Positions 54,142 to 62,890 of a DNA stretch of 64,000 bases are shown here, piece after piece. The number at the start of each line of letters is the position of its first letter. Within the stretch, counting starts at the first letter, position 1. The stretch comes from Petrimonas sulfuriphila (GTDB lineage Bacteria > Bacteroidota > Bacteroidia > Bacteroidales > Dysgonomonadaceae). The stretch lies in NCBI RefSeq assembly GCF_051201015.1, contig NZ_JBPEHI010000003.1, one strand, 5' to 3'. A program made the translations under genes and the position numbers. The notes under the pieces were generated by a model that was not told the DNA's origin, ran no database searches, and was given only the letters and a program-made list of their open reading frames with translations.

Positions 54142-55800
54142 ATGCTGAAATCGCTTGCAATACAACATTATGCGCTGATAGATTCGCTTCATATCGATTT
54201 TGATAAGGGCTTTTCGGTTATTACCGGAGAAACCGGAGCTGGAAAATCCATTATACTGGGTGCGCTTTCGCTGATTTTGGGACAACGTGCTGATAATCGT
54301 TATATCAAGCAAAACGAGCAGAAATGTACCATCGAAGGCATTTTTGATTTTTCAAGGTATGATTTGCAAGATTTTTTTGAAGAGCGGGATTGGGAATATA
54401 ATCCCGATGAATGTATCCTGCGCCGCGAAATTTGGACGAACGGAAAGTCGCGGGCTTTTGTTAACGATTCTCCTGTTTACCTGAATGACCTGAAAGACTT
54501 AGGTGATAGGTTGATAGATATTCATTCGCAGCATCAGAACCTGTCGTTAAACGACAACTTTTTTCAGTTAAACGTGTTGGATATTCTTGCCCGTACAAAA
54601 GCGGAGAAGGAGGCATACCAAAAAGTATTCAAGGAATATCAGGCGAGCCGGAAACTGTTGCTCGAACTGCAGAAGCAATCGCAAAAAAACAAGGAAGAGG
54701 AAAATTATTTTCAATTCCAGTTCGATGCATTGGCTGGTGCAAAACTACAGGCAGGAGAACAGGGCGAACTGGAAGCCGAGCTGGAAACCATAACGCATGC
54801 CGAGGAAATTAAAGCTTCGCTTTTTGCGGTAGTAGATGCACTTTCGGGTGAAGGTGGTGCTGTTGAACAAAAATTAAAATCGGTAACCGACGCGTTGAAA
54901 AGTATTCAGCATGTTTTTCCGAAAGCTGCCGAATTGGAGCAACGGGTGGAGTCGGCCTATATTGATTTAAAAGAGGTCCGGATTGAAGCCGGGAAGCATT
55001 TCGAAGAAACGGATTTCAATGCCGAGCGGCAACAACAGGTGGAGGAGCGGTTAAGTGTGATTTACGATTTACAGAAGAGGCATTCGGTAAAATCGGTTGA
55101 GGAACTGCAGGAGATACAGAAACAGTTGGATGAAAAGTTGCAAAACATCCTGTCGCTGGACGAACAAATAGAACAACTCGAAAAAGAGGTGTCTGAAAAA
55201 CAACGGCTGTTGTTGCAAAAAGCAGAAGTGCTGAGTGAAAGGAGAAAATCGGCTACGCAGCCGGTAGAAAAGCAACTCACGGAAATGCTTGTTTATCTGG
55301 GAATGCCTAACGCGAGGTTCATATGCGATATTACCACCAAAAACAATCCCGATTCTAACGGCAAAGATGCTGTGAGCTTTCTGTTTTCGGCCAATAAAAA
55401 CACACCGTTGCTGCCCGTTTCCCAGATTGCATCCGGCGGAGAAATCTCTCGACTGATGCTTTGCCTGAAATCGATGATCGCCGGGGCAACGACACTGCCG
55501 ACGGTTATTTTCGATGAAATCGACACGGGAACTTCGGGTGAGATAGCCGATAAAATGGGTACGATCATGCGCGAGATGGCACACGATATGCAAGTAATCG
55601 CCATCACCCATTTGCCGCAAATAGCAGCCAAAGGAACAAAACATTACAACGTTTACAAAGAGGACAGTGCTGAGACTACGGCAACCTATGTGCGTTTATT
55701 GCTGAAAAACGAAAGGGTTACGGAAATCGCCCGGATGCTTAGCGGTGCGGAAGTTACTGCTCAGGCTGTTGAAAACGCCAAGGTGATGCTGGAGGCCTGA
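54142..55800 (+). CDS. recN: DNA repair protein RecN
   Basis: A 552-residue SMC-like ATPase for double-strand-break repair. Walker A is GETGAGKS near residue 32, the central part is a long coiled coil (about 155-370), and the C-terminal head has SGGEISRLMLCLKS and Walker B TVIFDEIDTGTSG. The ATG at 54142 starts the conserved MLKSLAIQHYALIDSL; an upstream start in frame would overlap the PorD gene by more than 100 bp and adds basic non-conserved residues. Confidence 0.96.
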   Translation: MLKSLAIQHYALIDSLHIDFDKGFSVITGETGAGKSIILGALSLILGQRADNRYIKQNEQKCTIEGIFDFSRYDLQDFFEERDWEYNPDECILRREIWTNGKSRAFVNDSPVYLNDLKDLGDRLIDIHSQHQNLSLNDNFFQLNVLDILARTKAEKEAYQKVFKEYQASRKLLLELQKQSQKNKEEENYFQFQFDALAGAKLQAGEQGELEAELETITHAEEIKASLFAVVDALSGEGGAVEQKLKSVTDALKSIQHVFPKAAELEQRVESAYIDLKEVRIEAGKHFEETDFNAERQQQVEERLSVIYDLQKRHSVKSVEELQEIQKQLDEKLQNILSLDEQIEQLEKEVSEKQRLLLQKAEVLSERRKSATQPVEKQLTEMLVYLGMPNARFICDITTKNNPDSNGKDAVSFLFSANKNTPLLPVSQIASGGEISRLMLCLKSMIAGATTLPTVIFDEIDTGTSGEIADKMGTIMREMAHDMQVIAITHLPQIAAKGTKHYNVYKEDSAETTATYVRLLLKNERVTEIARMLSGAEVTAQAVENAKVMLEA

Positions 55801-55845
55801 AGCTCATGTTGAAACTTTAAAGACGTAACACATAACACATAAAAG

Positions 55846-56589
55846 ATGAAAGAGAAAGAGATGATTTTTGGCATCCGTGCCGTGATTGAAGCGGCAGAAG
55901 CCGGAAAAGATATCGACAAAGTGCTTGTTAAACGTGAATTGTCGGGTGAACTTTTCAAAGAACTGCAGGAGGTGCTACGCCGGTGCGAAATCCCCATGCA
56001 GAAAGTCCCGCTGGAGCGGATCGACAGGATAACCCGTAAAAATCATCAGGGGGTTATTGCCTTTACCTCGGCAGTTACGTACCAGAAACTAGACCAGATT
56101 GTTCCGTTTCTTTATGAGCAAGGGAAAAACCCGCTTATTGTTGTACTTGATGGAATTACCGATGTGCGTAACTTTGGCGCTATTGCCCGCACATGCGAAG
56201 TTGCGGGTGTAGATGCCATAGTGATTCCGGCGCGCGGAAGCGTATCGGTAAATGCCGATGCCATTAAAACGTCGGCCGGAGCATTACACATCATTCCGGT
56301 ATGCCGGGAAAACAGCCTGAAAGACGCTGTTGTGTTCCTGAAAAACAGTGGAATAAGAGTAGTGGCCGCCACTGAGAAAGCGGCAAAAAACTATACCGTA
56401 GCAGATATGTCGGTCCCTGTAGCCATTTTAATGGGTTCGGAAGACGAAGGCGTTTCGCCCGAAATTCTGCGTGTGTGTGATGAATTGGTTAAGGTTCCGC
56501 AGTTCGGCAGCATTCAATCACTGAACGTTTCTGTGGCGGCGGGCGTGATGATTTATGAGGTGGTAAGACAAAGAGCAATAGGCTATTAA
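55846..56589 (+). CDS. rlmB: 23S rRNA 2'-O-methyltransferase RlmB-like (SpoU/TrmH family)
   Basis: A 247-residue SPOUT methyltransferase. The N-terminal L30e-like substrate-binding domain (about 1-80) starts IFGIRAVIEAAEAGKDIDKV. The knotted catalytic domain has motif 1 RNFGAIARTCEVAG, motif 2 PVAILMGSEDEGVS and motif 3 SIQSLNVSVAAGVMIYE. RlmB methylates G2251 (E. coli numbering) in the 23S P loop. Position next to recN fits the usual Bacteroidetes order. Related TrmH-type enzymes can be confused with it. Confidence 0.9.
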   Translation: MKEKEMIFGIRAVIEAAEAGKDIDKVLVKRELSGELFKELQEVLRRCEIPMQKVPLERIDRITRKNHQGVIAFTSAVTYQKLDQIVPFLYEQGKNPLIVVLDGITDVRNFGAIARTCEVAGVDAIVIPARGSVSVNADAIKTSAGALHIIPVCRENSLKDAVVFLKNSGIRVVAATEKAAKNYTVADMSVPVAILMGSEDEGVSPEILRVCDELVKVPQFGSIQSLNVSVAAGVMIYEVVRQRAIGY

Positions 56590-56670
56590 CTAATAATACA
56601 ACCCATATTTCAACATTATAACCGGATGGATTAAAGTGGAAGGAAAGCAATATTAAGTAAACTAAATTTT

Positions 56671-57048
56671 ATGAAAAAAGTAATTTCAACAAAACATGCT
56701 CCTGCGGCAATAGGCCCTTACAGCCAAGCAATCGAAGCAAAGGGAATGATTTTTATTTCCGGACAAACCCCTATTGATCCGTTAACAGGAGAGCTGGTCA
56801 CTGGAGGAGTGAAAGAGCAAGCGGTGCAATGTTTCAAAAATATCCGGGCTATTTTGGATGAAGCCGGACTTACAACGGAAAACATCGTAAAAACTACCGT
56901 CTTCCTGGGAGACATGGCTTACTTTGCCGAGATGAACGAGGTGTACGCTTCGCAGTTCGACGGGGATTTTCCTGCCCGTTCGGCCATAGCTGCCAAAGGC
57001 TTGCCTAAAAGCTGCATGGTGGAAATTGAAGCAATTGCCGTACGATGA
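56671..57048 (+). CDS. ridA: RidA-family enamine/imine deaminase
   Basis: A 125-residue RidA (YjgF/UK114). It hydrolyses reactive 2-aminoacrylate-type imines from PLP enzymes. Conserved elements are APAAIGPYSQAIEA, FISGQTPIDPLTGELV, and the active-site Arg region ARSAIAAKGLPKSCMVEIEAIA. It forms a trimer in the cytosol. The length is normal, and its stop overlaps the next gene by 4 bp. Confidence 0.95.
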   Translation: MKKVISTKHAPAAIGPYSQAIEAKGMIFISGQTPIDPLTGELVTGGVKEQAVQCFKNIRAILDEAGLTTENIVKTTVFLGDMAYFAEMNEVYASQFDGDFPARSAIAAKGLPKSCMVEIEAIAVR

Positions 57049-57419
57049 GGACGCTGGGAAATGTGATCTGGATTGTTTTCGGAGGCATATTTATTGCCAT
57101 CGAATACGTTATTGCCAGTATTGGCCTGATGGTTACAATAATCGGTATTCCCTTCGGCCTGCAATCGCTGAAACTGGCGGAGATGGCATTGTTGCCTTTC
57201 GATAAAAAAGCAGTACAAAATCGCACAACTTCGGGGTGCCTGGCACTTGTTATGAATATTATCTGGTTCTTTATCGGTGGGTTGCCCATTGTGCTCACAC
57301 ACCTGTTTTTCGGTGTTTTGTTTTACATCACCATTATCGGTATTCCTTTCGGAAACCAGCATTTCAAATTAATGAAATTAGCTTTTTCACCGTTTGGCAA
57401 AGTGATTCTGAACCGATAA
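57045..57419 (+). CDS. YccF domain membrane protein
   Basis: A 124-residue inner-membrane protein with about four hydrophobic segments in two related halves; each half holds the repeated IIGIPFG motif (near residues 31 and 99) typical of YccF. No biochemical function is known for the family. The ATG overlaps the ridA stop (ATGA) and the gene ends directly at the end of the convergent tatC gene, with no spacer. Confidence 0.88.
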   Translation: MRTLGNVIWIVFGGIFIAIEYVIASIGLMVTIIGIPFGLQSLKLAEMALLPFDKKAVQNRTTSGCLALVMNIIWFFIGGLPIVLTHLFFGVLFYITIIGIPFGNQHFKLMKLAFSPFGKVILNR

Positions 57420-58247
57420 TTACTCAAAGACTGTCGGCAGATCCTCTTCTTCAATTTCTTCCGGTGGATCTTTTTTTACCACGAAAGCGCTTATTTCCCA
57501 AAGCATGTAAAGCGGTATGGTGACTATAATAAGTGAAAACGGGTCGCCAGACGGGGTAATTATAGCTGCCAGCACCATAGAACCTACCACTGCTTGTTTG
57601 CGGTACTTGCGGAAGAAAGACCGGTAGATGAGTCCCAAGCTGGATAAAAGCCAGAAAACAAGCGGCAACTCAAACACGACACCCATAATGAGGATGAGGG
57701 TGTAAAAATTGTTCATGTAGGAATCCAGCGAGATGGTGTTTTTAATGGCATCGCTCAATTCAAAAGTGATGAGGAACCTGAAGATCAATGGAAAAACCAT
57801 AAAATAGCCAACCAGACAGCCGATCACGAACATCACTCCTCCGAATCCAAAGGCCATTTTTACCCCTTTGGTCTCGTTTTCGTAAAGAGCCGGGCTGATA
57901 AAGCGCCAGAGTTCAAACAAAATATAGGGGATGGTCAACAGGACAGCAAATGCCAGAGAAGTGGAAATATAGGTCATAAACTGCGTGGTCATGTTGATGT
58001 TCAACATTTCAACATTAAACGAGTCGGCCGAAAAATCGGGAAGGAAAGGGATGTATTTGCTGGCGCTCTCCAGGAAACGATAGGTGATGAAATCGGAAGA
58101 ACTGGGTGCAAGAATTATTGAGTCGAAAATACGAGGAATAAGGATGAATCCAGCAATGGCCAAAATAAGCACTGCGCCGATAATTCGTATCAACGTCCAG
58201 CGGAATTCCTCGAGATGGTCCCAAAAGGACATTTCTTTCTCTTTCAT
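57420..58247 (-). CDS. tatC: Sec-independent protein translocase TatC
   Basis: A 275-residue six-helix membrane protein that binds the twin-arginine signal. The N-terminus MSFWDHLEEFRWTLIRI holds the conserved HLEELR-like site (HLEEFR) and the second loop has FELWRFISPALYENE with the conserved Pro and Glu. The acidic C-terminal tail is short. Cotranscribed with tatA upstream, 98 bp apart with a hairpin in between. No separate tatB is seen, as in minimal Tat systems. Confidence 0.95.
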   Translation of the reverse strand: MKEKEMSFWDHLEEFRWTLIRIIGAVLILAIAGFILIPRIFDSIILAPSSSDFITYRFLESASKYIPFLPDFSADSFNVEMLNINMTTQFMTYISTSLAFAVLLTIPYILFELWRFISPALYENETKGVKMAFGFGGVMFVIGCLVGYFMVFPLIFRFLITFELSDAIKNTISLDSYMNNFYTLILIMGVVFELPLVFWLLSSLGLIYRSFFRKYRKQAVVGSMVLAAIITPSGDPFSLIIVTIPLYMLWEISAFVVKKDPPEEIEEEDLPTVFE

Positions 58248-58272
58248 GCAACCAACAGATTATAGAATTTAA

Positions 58273-58312
58273 TCTCGGAAAAAATCCACAAAAACGTGGA
58301 TTAATCCCGAGA
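58273..58312 (-). terminator. hairpin with T run between tatA and tatC
   Basis: A 7-bp stem AATCCAC/GTGGATT nested in an outer TCTCGG/CCGAGA stem, with T runs on the minus strand. It could end part of the tatA transcripts and so keep TatC less abundant than TatA. Confidence 0.5.
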
Positions 58313-58345
58313 ACAGACGATTTTTACAATAACTGGAAAATTAGG

Positions 58346-58555
58346 TTACTGATTGCTTGTGGACGATGTTTTTTTGTCGGCCGGATCGGCTTTGATATCC
58401 TCTTCAATATCGTTCAGTCCTTTTTTGAAGCTGTTGATGCCTTTTCCCAACCCTTTCATAAATTCAGGGATTTTCTTTCCACCGAAAAGAATTAAGACAA
58501 CCAAGATAATAATGGGAATTTCCCATCCGTTTAAATTAAAAAGCAGTGGATTCAT
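58346..58555 (-). CDS. tatA: Tat translocase subunit TatA/TatE
   Basis: A 69-residue TatA. It has one N-terminal membrane helix (about 11-24, IPIIILVVLILFGGKKIPEF), the conserved hinge FGGKKIPE, an amphipathic helix with FMKGLGKGINSFKKG and a charged tail. It forms the pore complexes of twin-arginine export together with TatC. Confidence 0.94.
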   Translation of the reverse strand: MNPLLFNLNGWEIPIIILVVLILFGGKKIPEFMKGLGKGINSFKKGLNDIEEDIKADPADKKTSSTSNQ

Positions 58556-58603
58556 AGGTCTTATTGTTAGTTTGATAATTTGTTTGCAAACACTATATTT
58601 TCA

Positions 58604-58634
58604 CAAAAGTAGAATTAATTATTAAGTTTAGCAA
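58604..58634 (-). promoter_or_regulatory. promoter of tatA-tatC
   Basis: On the minus strand TTG at 58632-58634, a 20-bp spacer and TACTTTTG at 58604-58611 give a full Bacteroidetes promoter, 48 nt before the tatA ATG. Confidence 0.75.
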
Positions 58635-58797
58635 TAATATTAAGATAAAGTTTCGTAAAAAGAGCCGTGAAATGATTTTATGAGGTGGCTACTTTTTAGC
58701 GAGGTGTTGAAGTCCTGTTTCTACACAGAATTGATTGGCTTTTCCGGTTTAAAGTGTTAACATTCGAAAAATGTATACCAGCACTGCATTTTTGTTT

Positions 58798-58805
58798 TAA
58801 ATTTG
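58798..58805 (+). promoter_or_regulatory. -7 box for the GHL10-type gene
   Basis: TAAATTTG matches TAnnTTTG, 29 nt before the ATG at 58835. No clear -33 TTG at the right distance. Confidence 0.5.
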
Positions 58806-58834
58806 CATCGCCAAGTTTAGAACGATTATAATTA

Positions 58835-60286
58835 ATGAATAGAACACATCTGCTTCTCATCTTTTTTCTGTTTGTTGTGATGAGAATTTTTTCTGTCAAT
58901 CCCCCTGCTTCTGAAGTCAGGGCCGTCTGGTTGACAACAAATTACGGACTTGACTGGCCAAGGAACAGGATCAGTCAGGAAGTGCAAAAAAGAGAGCTGA
59001 TCGCTATTCTTGATAATCTGCAAAAACACAATTTCAATACCGTAATATTTCAGGTTCGGGCAAGAGGAGAAATGTTCTATGATTCAAAAATTGAGCCGCT
59101 GGCATCGGTAATTGTTCCATCCGGATATGGGAAGCCCAAATTTGATCCGCTGGCTTTTGTCATTGAGGAGTGTCATAAGCGCGGTATGGAACTGCACGCC
59201 TGGATGGTAACCTATCCGTTGGGTTTAGACAAGCATGTGAGAAGTTTGGGTGCAAGATCGGTTACAAAAAAAAATCCATCCATAACCCGGAAATACCGTG
59301 GCGAATGGTTTCTTGATCCGGGTAATCCAAAAACCGACGACTATCTCTTGTCCATCGTAAAGGAGATCGTTTCAAATTATGATATTGACGGGATTCATTT
59401 TGATTATATCCGGTATCCGGACAACACGGGTAAGTTTCCTGATGCTGGGATGTATAGGCTTTACGGTAACGGGAAAACGTTACACCAATGGCGTAGAGAT
59501 AACATTACCCGGTTTGTGACCAAGGCTTACGACTGGGTGAAAAGTCAAAAAAAATGGGTACAGGTCAGCAGTGCCCCTCTTGGGCGGTACAGGGCGTTGG
59601 GGAATACAGGGGCTGGATGGACTGCTTTGGAAACTGTTTTTCAGGACGCCGCCATGTGGTTGAAGATTGGTAAGCATGATGCCCTTTATCCCATGATGTA
59701 TTATAAGGACCATCTTTTTTATCCGTTTGTGGACGATTGGCTGGAAAACGGGAACAAGCGCATTATCGTTCCGGGATTGGGAACCTATCAGATGATTGAG
59801 CTGGGCTGGAGCCGGCAGGATATCGAGAACCAGATGGATTACACAAGGAAGAACGAGTCGGCCGGACAGGCATACTTCAGAACAGATAATGTGTTGTCGA
59901 ACACAAAAGGGATCTTGAATACCCTGGAGCACTATTACCGTTATCCGGCAAAACTGCCGGCAATGACCTGGCTTTCGGATGAAATCCCTGGAGCACCGTA
60001 CGACTTAACTGCTGAAAATATAAACGGAAAACTTTTGCTTAGCTGGAAAACCGATGATGCCGCGGACCGAGTCACTTATAATGTTTACAGGAGTGAATCG
60101 GAGGATTTAGATGTACACAAAGCCGAAAATATCCTCGCCACGGGATTGAGAGAACCTTTTTTTGAGTATGCAGCATCCATTGATGAAAAGGGTTATTATT
60201 ATTATGTAACGGTTTCAGATTCATATCATAACGAGAGTGAAGTCTGTTATCCGGCATTTTTTGTTCATTCCGAAACGGTGAAATGA
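58835..60286 (+). CDS. GHL10/DUF187-type family 10-like glycosyl hydrolase, secreted
   Basis: A 483-residue protein with a signal peptide (about 1-22). The GHL10-type TIM barrel (about 25-385) starts EVRAVWLTTNYGLDWP and holds NTVIFQVRARGEMFY, GIHFDYIRYPD (putative catalytic Asp on strand 4-5) and VQVSSAPLGRY. A fibronectin type III-like domain (about 390-483, APYDLTAENINGKLLLSWK) ends the protein. E. coli YngK/DigH-like relatives cleave denuded peptidoglycan glycan strands, so a cell-wall role is plausible, but other members act on other glycans. Confidence 0.88.
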   Translation: MNRTHLLLIFFLFVVMRIFSVNPPASEVRAVWLTTNYGLDWPRNRISQEVQKRELIAILDNLQKHNFNTVIFQVRARGEMFYDSKIEPLASVIVPSGYGKPKFDPLAFVIEECHKRGMELHAWMVTYPLGLDKHVRSLGARSVTKKNPSITRKYRGEWFLDPGNPKTDDYLLSIVKEIVSNYDIDGIHFDYIRYPDNTGKFPDAGMYRLYGNGKTLHQWRRDNITRFVTKAYDWVKSQKKWVQVSSAPLGRYRALGNTGAGWTALETVFQDAAMWLKIGKHDALYPMMYYKDHLFYPFVDDWLENGNKRIIVPGLGTYQMIELGWSRQDIENQMDYTRKNESAGQAYFRTDNVLSNTKGILNTLEHYYRYPAKLPAMTWLSDEIPGAPYDLTAENINGKLLLSWKTDDAADRVTYNVYRSESEDLDVHKAENILATGLREPFFEYAASIDEKGYYYYVTVSDSYHNESEVCYPAFFVHSETVK

Positions 60287-60348
60287 ATTTAAATGTGTAT
60301 CTTTAAAAAAATATCAAAAAAATAACTTCAAGCGATTGAAAAAAGAAA

Positions 60349-60356
60349 TATTTTTG
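60349..60356 (+). promoter_or_regulatory. -7 box of the Fur-family gene, predicted leaderless
   Basis: TATTTTTG matches TAnnTTTG and ends 4 nt before the ATG at 60361, the same distance as in the toxin-antitoxin promoter. Transcription would start at about the start codon. No clear -33 element. Confidence 0.5.
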
Positions 60357-60360
60357 TACT

Positions 60361-60849
60361 ATGGATAGCAGCCAGAAATTGAGAAAACAGGTGAAAGATG
60401 AGTTCATGCAGTATCTGTCTGATCGTAAGCACCGTAAAACTCCGGAGAGATTTGCCATACTCGATCATATTTACAACACAAAAGGACATTTCGACATGGA
60501 TTCGTTATATAAATCCATGGTAGATGTGAATTTTCGTGTCAGCCGTGCCACACTCTATAATACCATTGAATTGCTGCTCGATTGTGGACTGGTGGTGAAA
60601 CATCAGTTCGGAGGAAATATTTCGAAGTACGAACGTGCTTACGGCAACGAAAATCACGATCACATTATCTGCACCAGCTGTGGTGAAGTTTGGGAATCCA
60701 AAAACGGCAACCTGTTTACTGCGGCACAGCAACGAAAAATTAAAAAATTTACCGTAAGTTACTACAGTATGTATATTTACGGGATTTGCAGTAAGTGCAG
60801 TCACGCCAAGAAAATAGCTTTGAGAAAACTGAATAAAGAAACTAAATAA
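60361..60849 (+). CDS. fur: Fur-family transcriptional repressor
   Basis: A 162-residue metalloregulator. The winged helix (about 20-90) has KHRKTPERFAILDHIY and the recognition helix VSRATLYNTIELLLDCGLV. The dimerisation/metal domain has HDHIICTSCGEVWE, with His and CxxC ligands, and GICSKCSH as the second CxxC zinc site. It could sense iron, zinc or peroxide; the family member is not decidable, though this N-terminally extended form is usual in Bacteroidales. It is monocistronic. Confidence 0.9.
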   Translation: MDSSQKLRKQVKDEFMQYLSDRKHRKTPERFAILDHIYNTKGHFDMDSLYKSMVDVNFRVSRATLYNTIELLLDCGLVVKHQFGGNISKYERAYGNENHDHIICTSCGEVWESKNGNLFTAAQQRKIKKFTVSYYSMYIYGICSKCSHAKKIALRKLNKETK

Positions 60850-60896
60850 TAAAGATATTCAGACTTGTAGACTAAAAGATATTTAGAATAAGAATT

Positions 60897-61174
60897 GCGC
60901 ATAATTTCAGGAAGTTAATTATACGGCAGAAAGCAATGGATTTCGTTACACAATGTCCTGTCTTATCAATTCCCTTAAATATTGCAGAAGGTTCTTCGAA
61001 GTACAGGACCAAAGATTTTTCGAGTTTTTGGAAATGGCGATTGGCTTTTCTTATGAGCTTGAAGCGGCAATTATTATTGCTCGAAATCTGGAATATATTG
61101 ATACTGAATTGATGCATGAGAGTGTCGATAAACTTGTGAAATTACAAATAATGATTCTCTCGTTCAAAAAATAA
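60897..61174 (+). pseudogene. relic of a four-helix-bundle (S23-type) protein
   Basis: Frame A from 60897 reads HNFRKLIIRQKAMDFVT and then SIPLNIAEGSSKYRTKDFSSF, matching the start and second helix of this family; GCG stands where ATG is expected. About 25 residues that normally lie between these blocks are missing. At T5 (61025-61029) the reading moves to frame B, which continues LEMAIGFSYELEAAIIIARN to a normal C-terminus at 61174. One more T would join the frames. Such proteins are encoded by 23S rRNA intervening sequences and as free genes of unknown function. Start loss, deletion and frameshift together mean it is dead. Confidence 0.82.
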
Positions 61175-61229
61175 TCTAAAGTAAAGTCTATTGTCTATAA
61201 GTTTTGAGTCTTATAATCTAAAGAATAAT

Positions 61230-62492
61230 ATGAAAGTTGATGTAATTTTAGGCCTTCAGTGGGGCGATGAAGGAAAAGGAAAAGTAGTAGATGTGTTAAC
61301 GCCCAATTACGATATTGTGGCTCGATTTCAGGGCGGGCCAAATGCCGGACATACGTTGGAGTTTGAAAATCAGAAATATGTACTGAGATCGATTCCCTCG
61401 GGAATTTTTCAACCCGGGAAAATCAACATTATCGGAAATGGGGTTGTGCTGGACCCGGCTCTGTTCAAGGCTGAAGTCGAAGCGTTGGAAGCATCGGGGC
61501 ATGCGTTGACCGAGCGGCTGTATGTTTCCAAGAAAGCTCATTTAATTCTGCCTACCCATCGGTTGTTAGACGAGGCTATGGAACAGGCTAAAGGAGATTC
61601 AAAAATAGGGACGACCGGCAAGGGAATCGGGCCGACATACACCGATAAAATAAGTCGGAACGGCTTGAGGGTAGGAGATTTATTCAATAATTTCGAAGAG
61701 AAATACAAAAAAGCTACGGCAAGACACATAGAGATGCTGGCGCAATACGATTTTGAGTACGACTTGGAAAAGATTGAAACCGAATGGTTTGCCGGAGTTG
61801 AGAAATTGAAATCATTCCAGGTTATCGATTCGGAACATTTTATCAACAAGTCACTCACATCGGGAAAGGGAGTGCTTGCTGAAGGTGCGCAAGGATCTAT
61901 GCTTGATATTGATTTTGGTTCCTATCCGTTTGTTACTTCATCCAACACTATTTGCGCCGGCGCCTGTACCGGATTGGGTGTGGCTCCGCGAAAAATTGGC
62001 GAAGTGTTCGGGATTTTTAAGGCATACTGCACCCGGGTGGGAAGTGGCCCTTTCCCTACAGAACTGTTCGATAAAGACGGACAGCAGATGCGTGATCTAG
62101 GTCGTGAATACGGTTCCGTTACCGGACGTCCACGTCGTTGCGGATGGATTGACCTGGTAGCACTCCGCTATGCGGTAATGCTCAATGGGGTGACCAAGCT
62201 GGTGATGATGAAAAGTGATGTGCTGGATACTTTCGAAACCATCAAGGTGTGCGTGGCTTACAACATCAACGGACAAGAAACCGAAGACTTGCCTTTCGAC
62301 ATTACAGAAAACATTGAACCTGTTTTCGTAGAACTGGCGGGTTGGAAGACCGATATGACGAACATGCAGTCGGAAGACGAGTTTCCCGAAGAATTTAACG
62401 CTTATCTTTCGTTTTTGGAAGAAGAGCTGGGTGTGCCTGTTGCTATTGTTTCTGTAGGGCCGAACAGAGCTCAGACAATCATCAGGGGATAA
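61230..62492 (+). CDS. purA: adenylosuccinate synthase
   Basis: A 420-residue enzyme that joins IMP and aspartate using GTP, the first step from IMP to AMP. The N-terminus MKVDVILGLQWGDEGKGK has the GDEGKGK GTP-binding loop. NAGHT, TTGKGIGPTY, the LAEGAQGSMLDIDFGSYPFV region, TRVGSGPFPTE and GRPRRCGWIDL complete the active site. ATG 61230 is used; an upstream start would add 13 residues lacking conservation. It is flanked by two dead genes, the second beginning directly at its stop codon. Confidence 0.97.
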   Translation: MKVDVILGLQWGDEGKGKVVDVLTPNYDIVARFQGGPNAGHTLEFENQKYVLRSIPSGIFQPGKINIIGNGVVLDPALFKAEVEALEASGHALTERLYVSKKAHLILPTHRLLDEAMEQAKGDSKIGTTGKGIGPTYTDKISRNGLRVGDLFNNFEEKYKKATARHIEMLAQYDFEYDLEKIETEWFAGVEKLKSFQVIDSEHFINKSLTSGKGVLAEGAQGSMLDIDFGSYPFVTSSNTICAGACTGLGVAPRKIGEVFGIFKAYCTRVGSGPFPTELFDKDGQQMRDLGREYGSVTGRPRRCGWIDLVALRYAVMLNGVTKLVMMKSDVLDTFETIKVCVAYNINGQETEDLPFDITENIEPVFVELAGWKTDMTNMQSEDEFPEEFNAYLSFLEEELGVPVAIVSVGPNRAQTIIRG

Positions 62493-62809
62493 AAACATCC
62501 GATCTGGCTTACTTGGATGAGCGGTTACCTATTGCGTCGGGACAAACTATTTCTCAGGTTACTACCGTAGCCCTGCAGACCGGGTTGCCTCGATGGGCTC
62601 CTTTCAACGGGATATTAATTACCTGTGGGGCACCCAAGATTCCGGAAGAACTGCTGGGACAACTTGTGACAGGAGGAAGGATGGTAGTGCCGGTAGGAGA
62701 AAAATTGCGGGAGATGGTGGTGGTTGAAAAAACCGGTGAAACGGCCTACACGACTACCGGTGAAGGCTTCTTTCGGTTTGTACCCATGCTGAAAGGAACG
62801 GTGGAGTGA
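62493..62809 (+). pseudogene. pcm: relic of protein-L-isoaspartate O-methyltransferase
   Basis: The frame reads AYLDERLPIASGQTISQVTT, the N-terminal third motif of Pcm, then jumps from VALQTGL straight to PRWAPFNGILITCGAPKIPEELL and runs to a normal C-terminus (GEGFFRFVPMLKGT). The first about 35 residues and a central block of about 50, including the SAM-binding VLEVGTGSGYQ loop, are gone. The deletion keeps the frame and may have formed between two Gly-Leu codon pairs. Without the SAM site it cannot be active. The remaining sequence begins at the purA stop codon. Confidence 0.88.
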
Positions 62810-62890
62810 AAAACAAACAGGTCTAATTCGTAGAAAACATTTTATAGCTGTTTTACGTTTAACAAAAAAACTAAATAAAAAAAGAATCGC

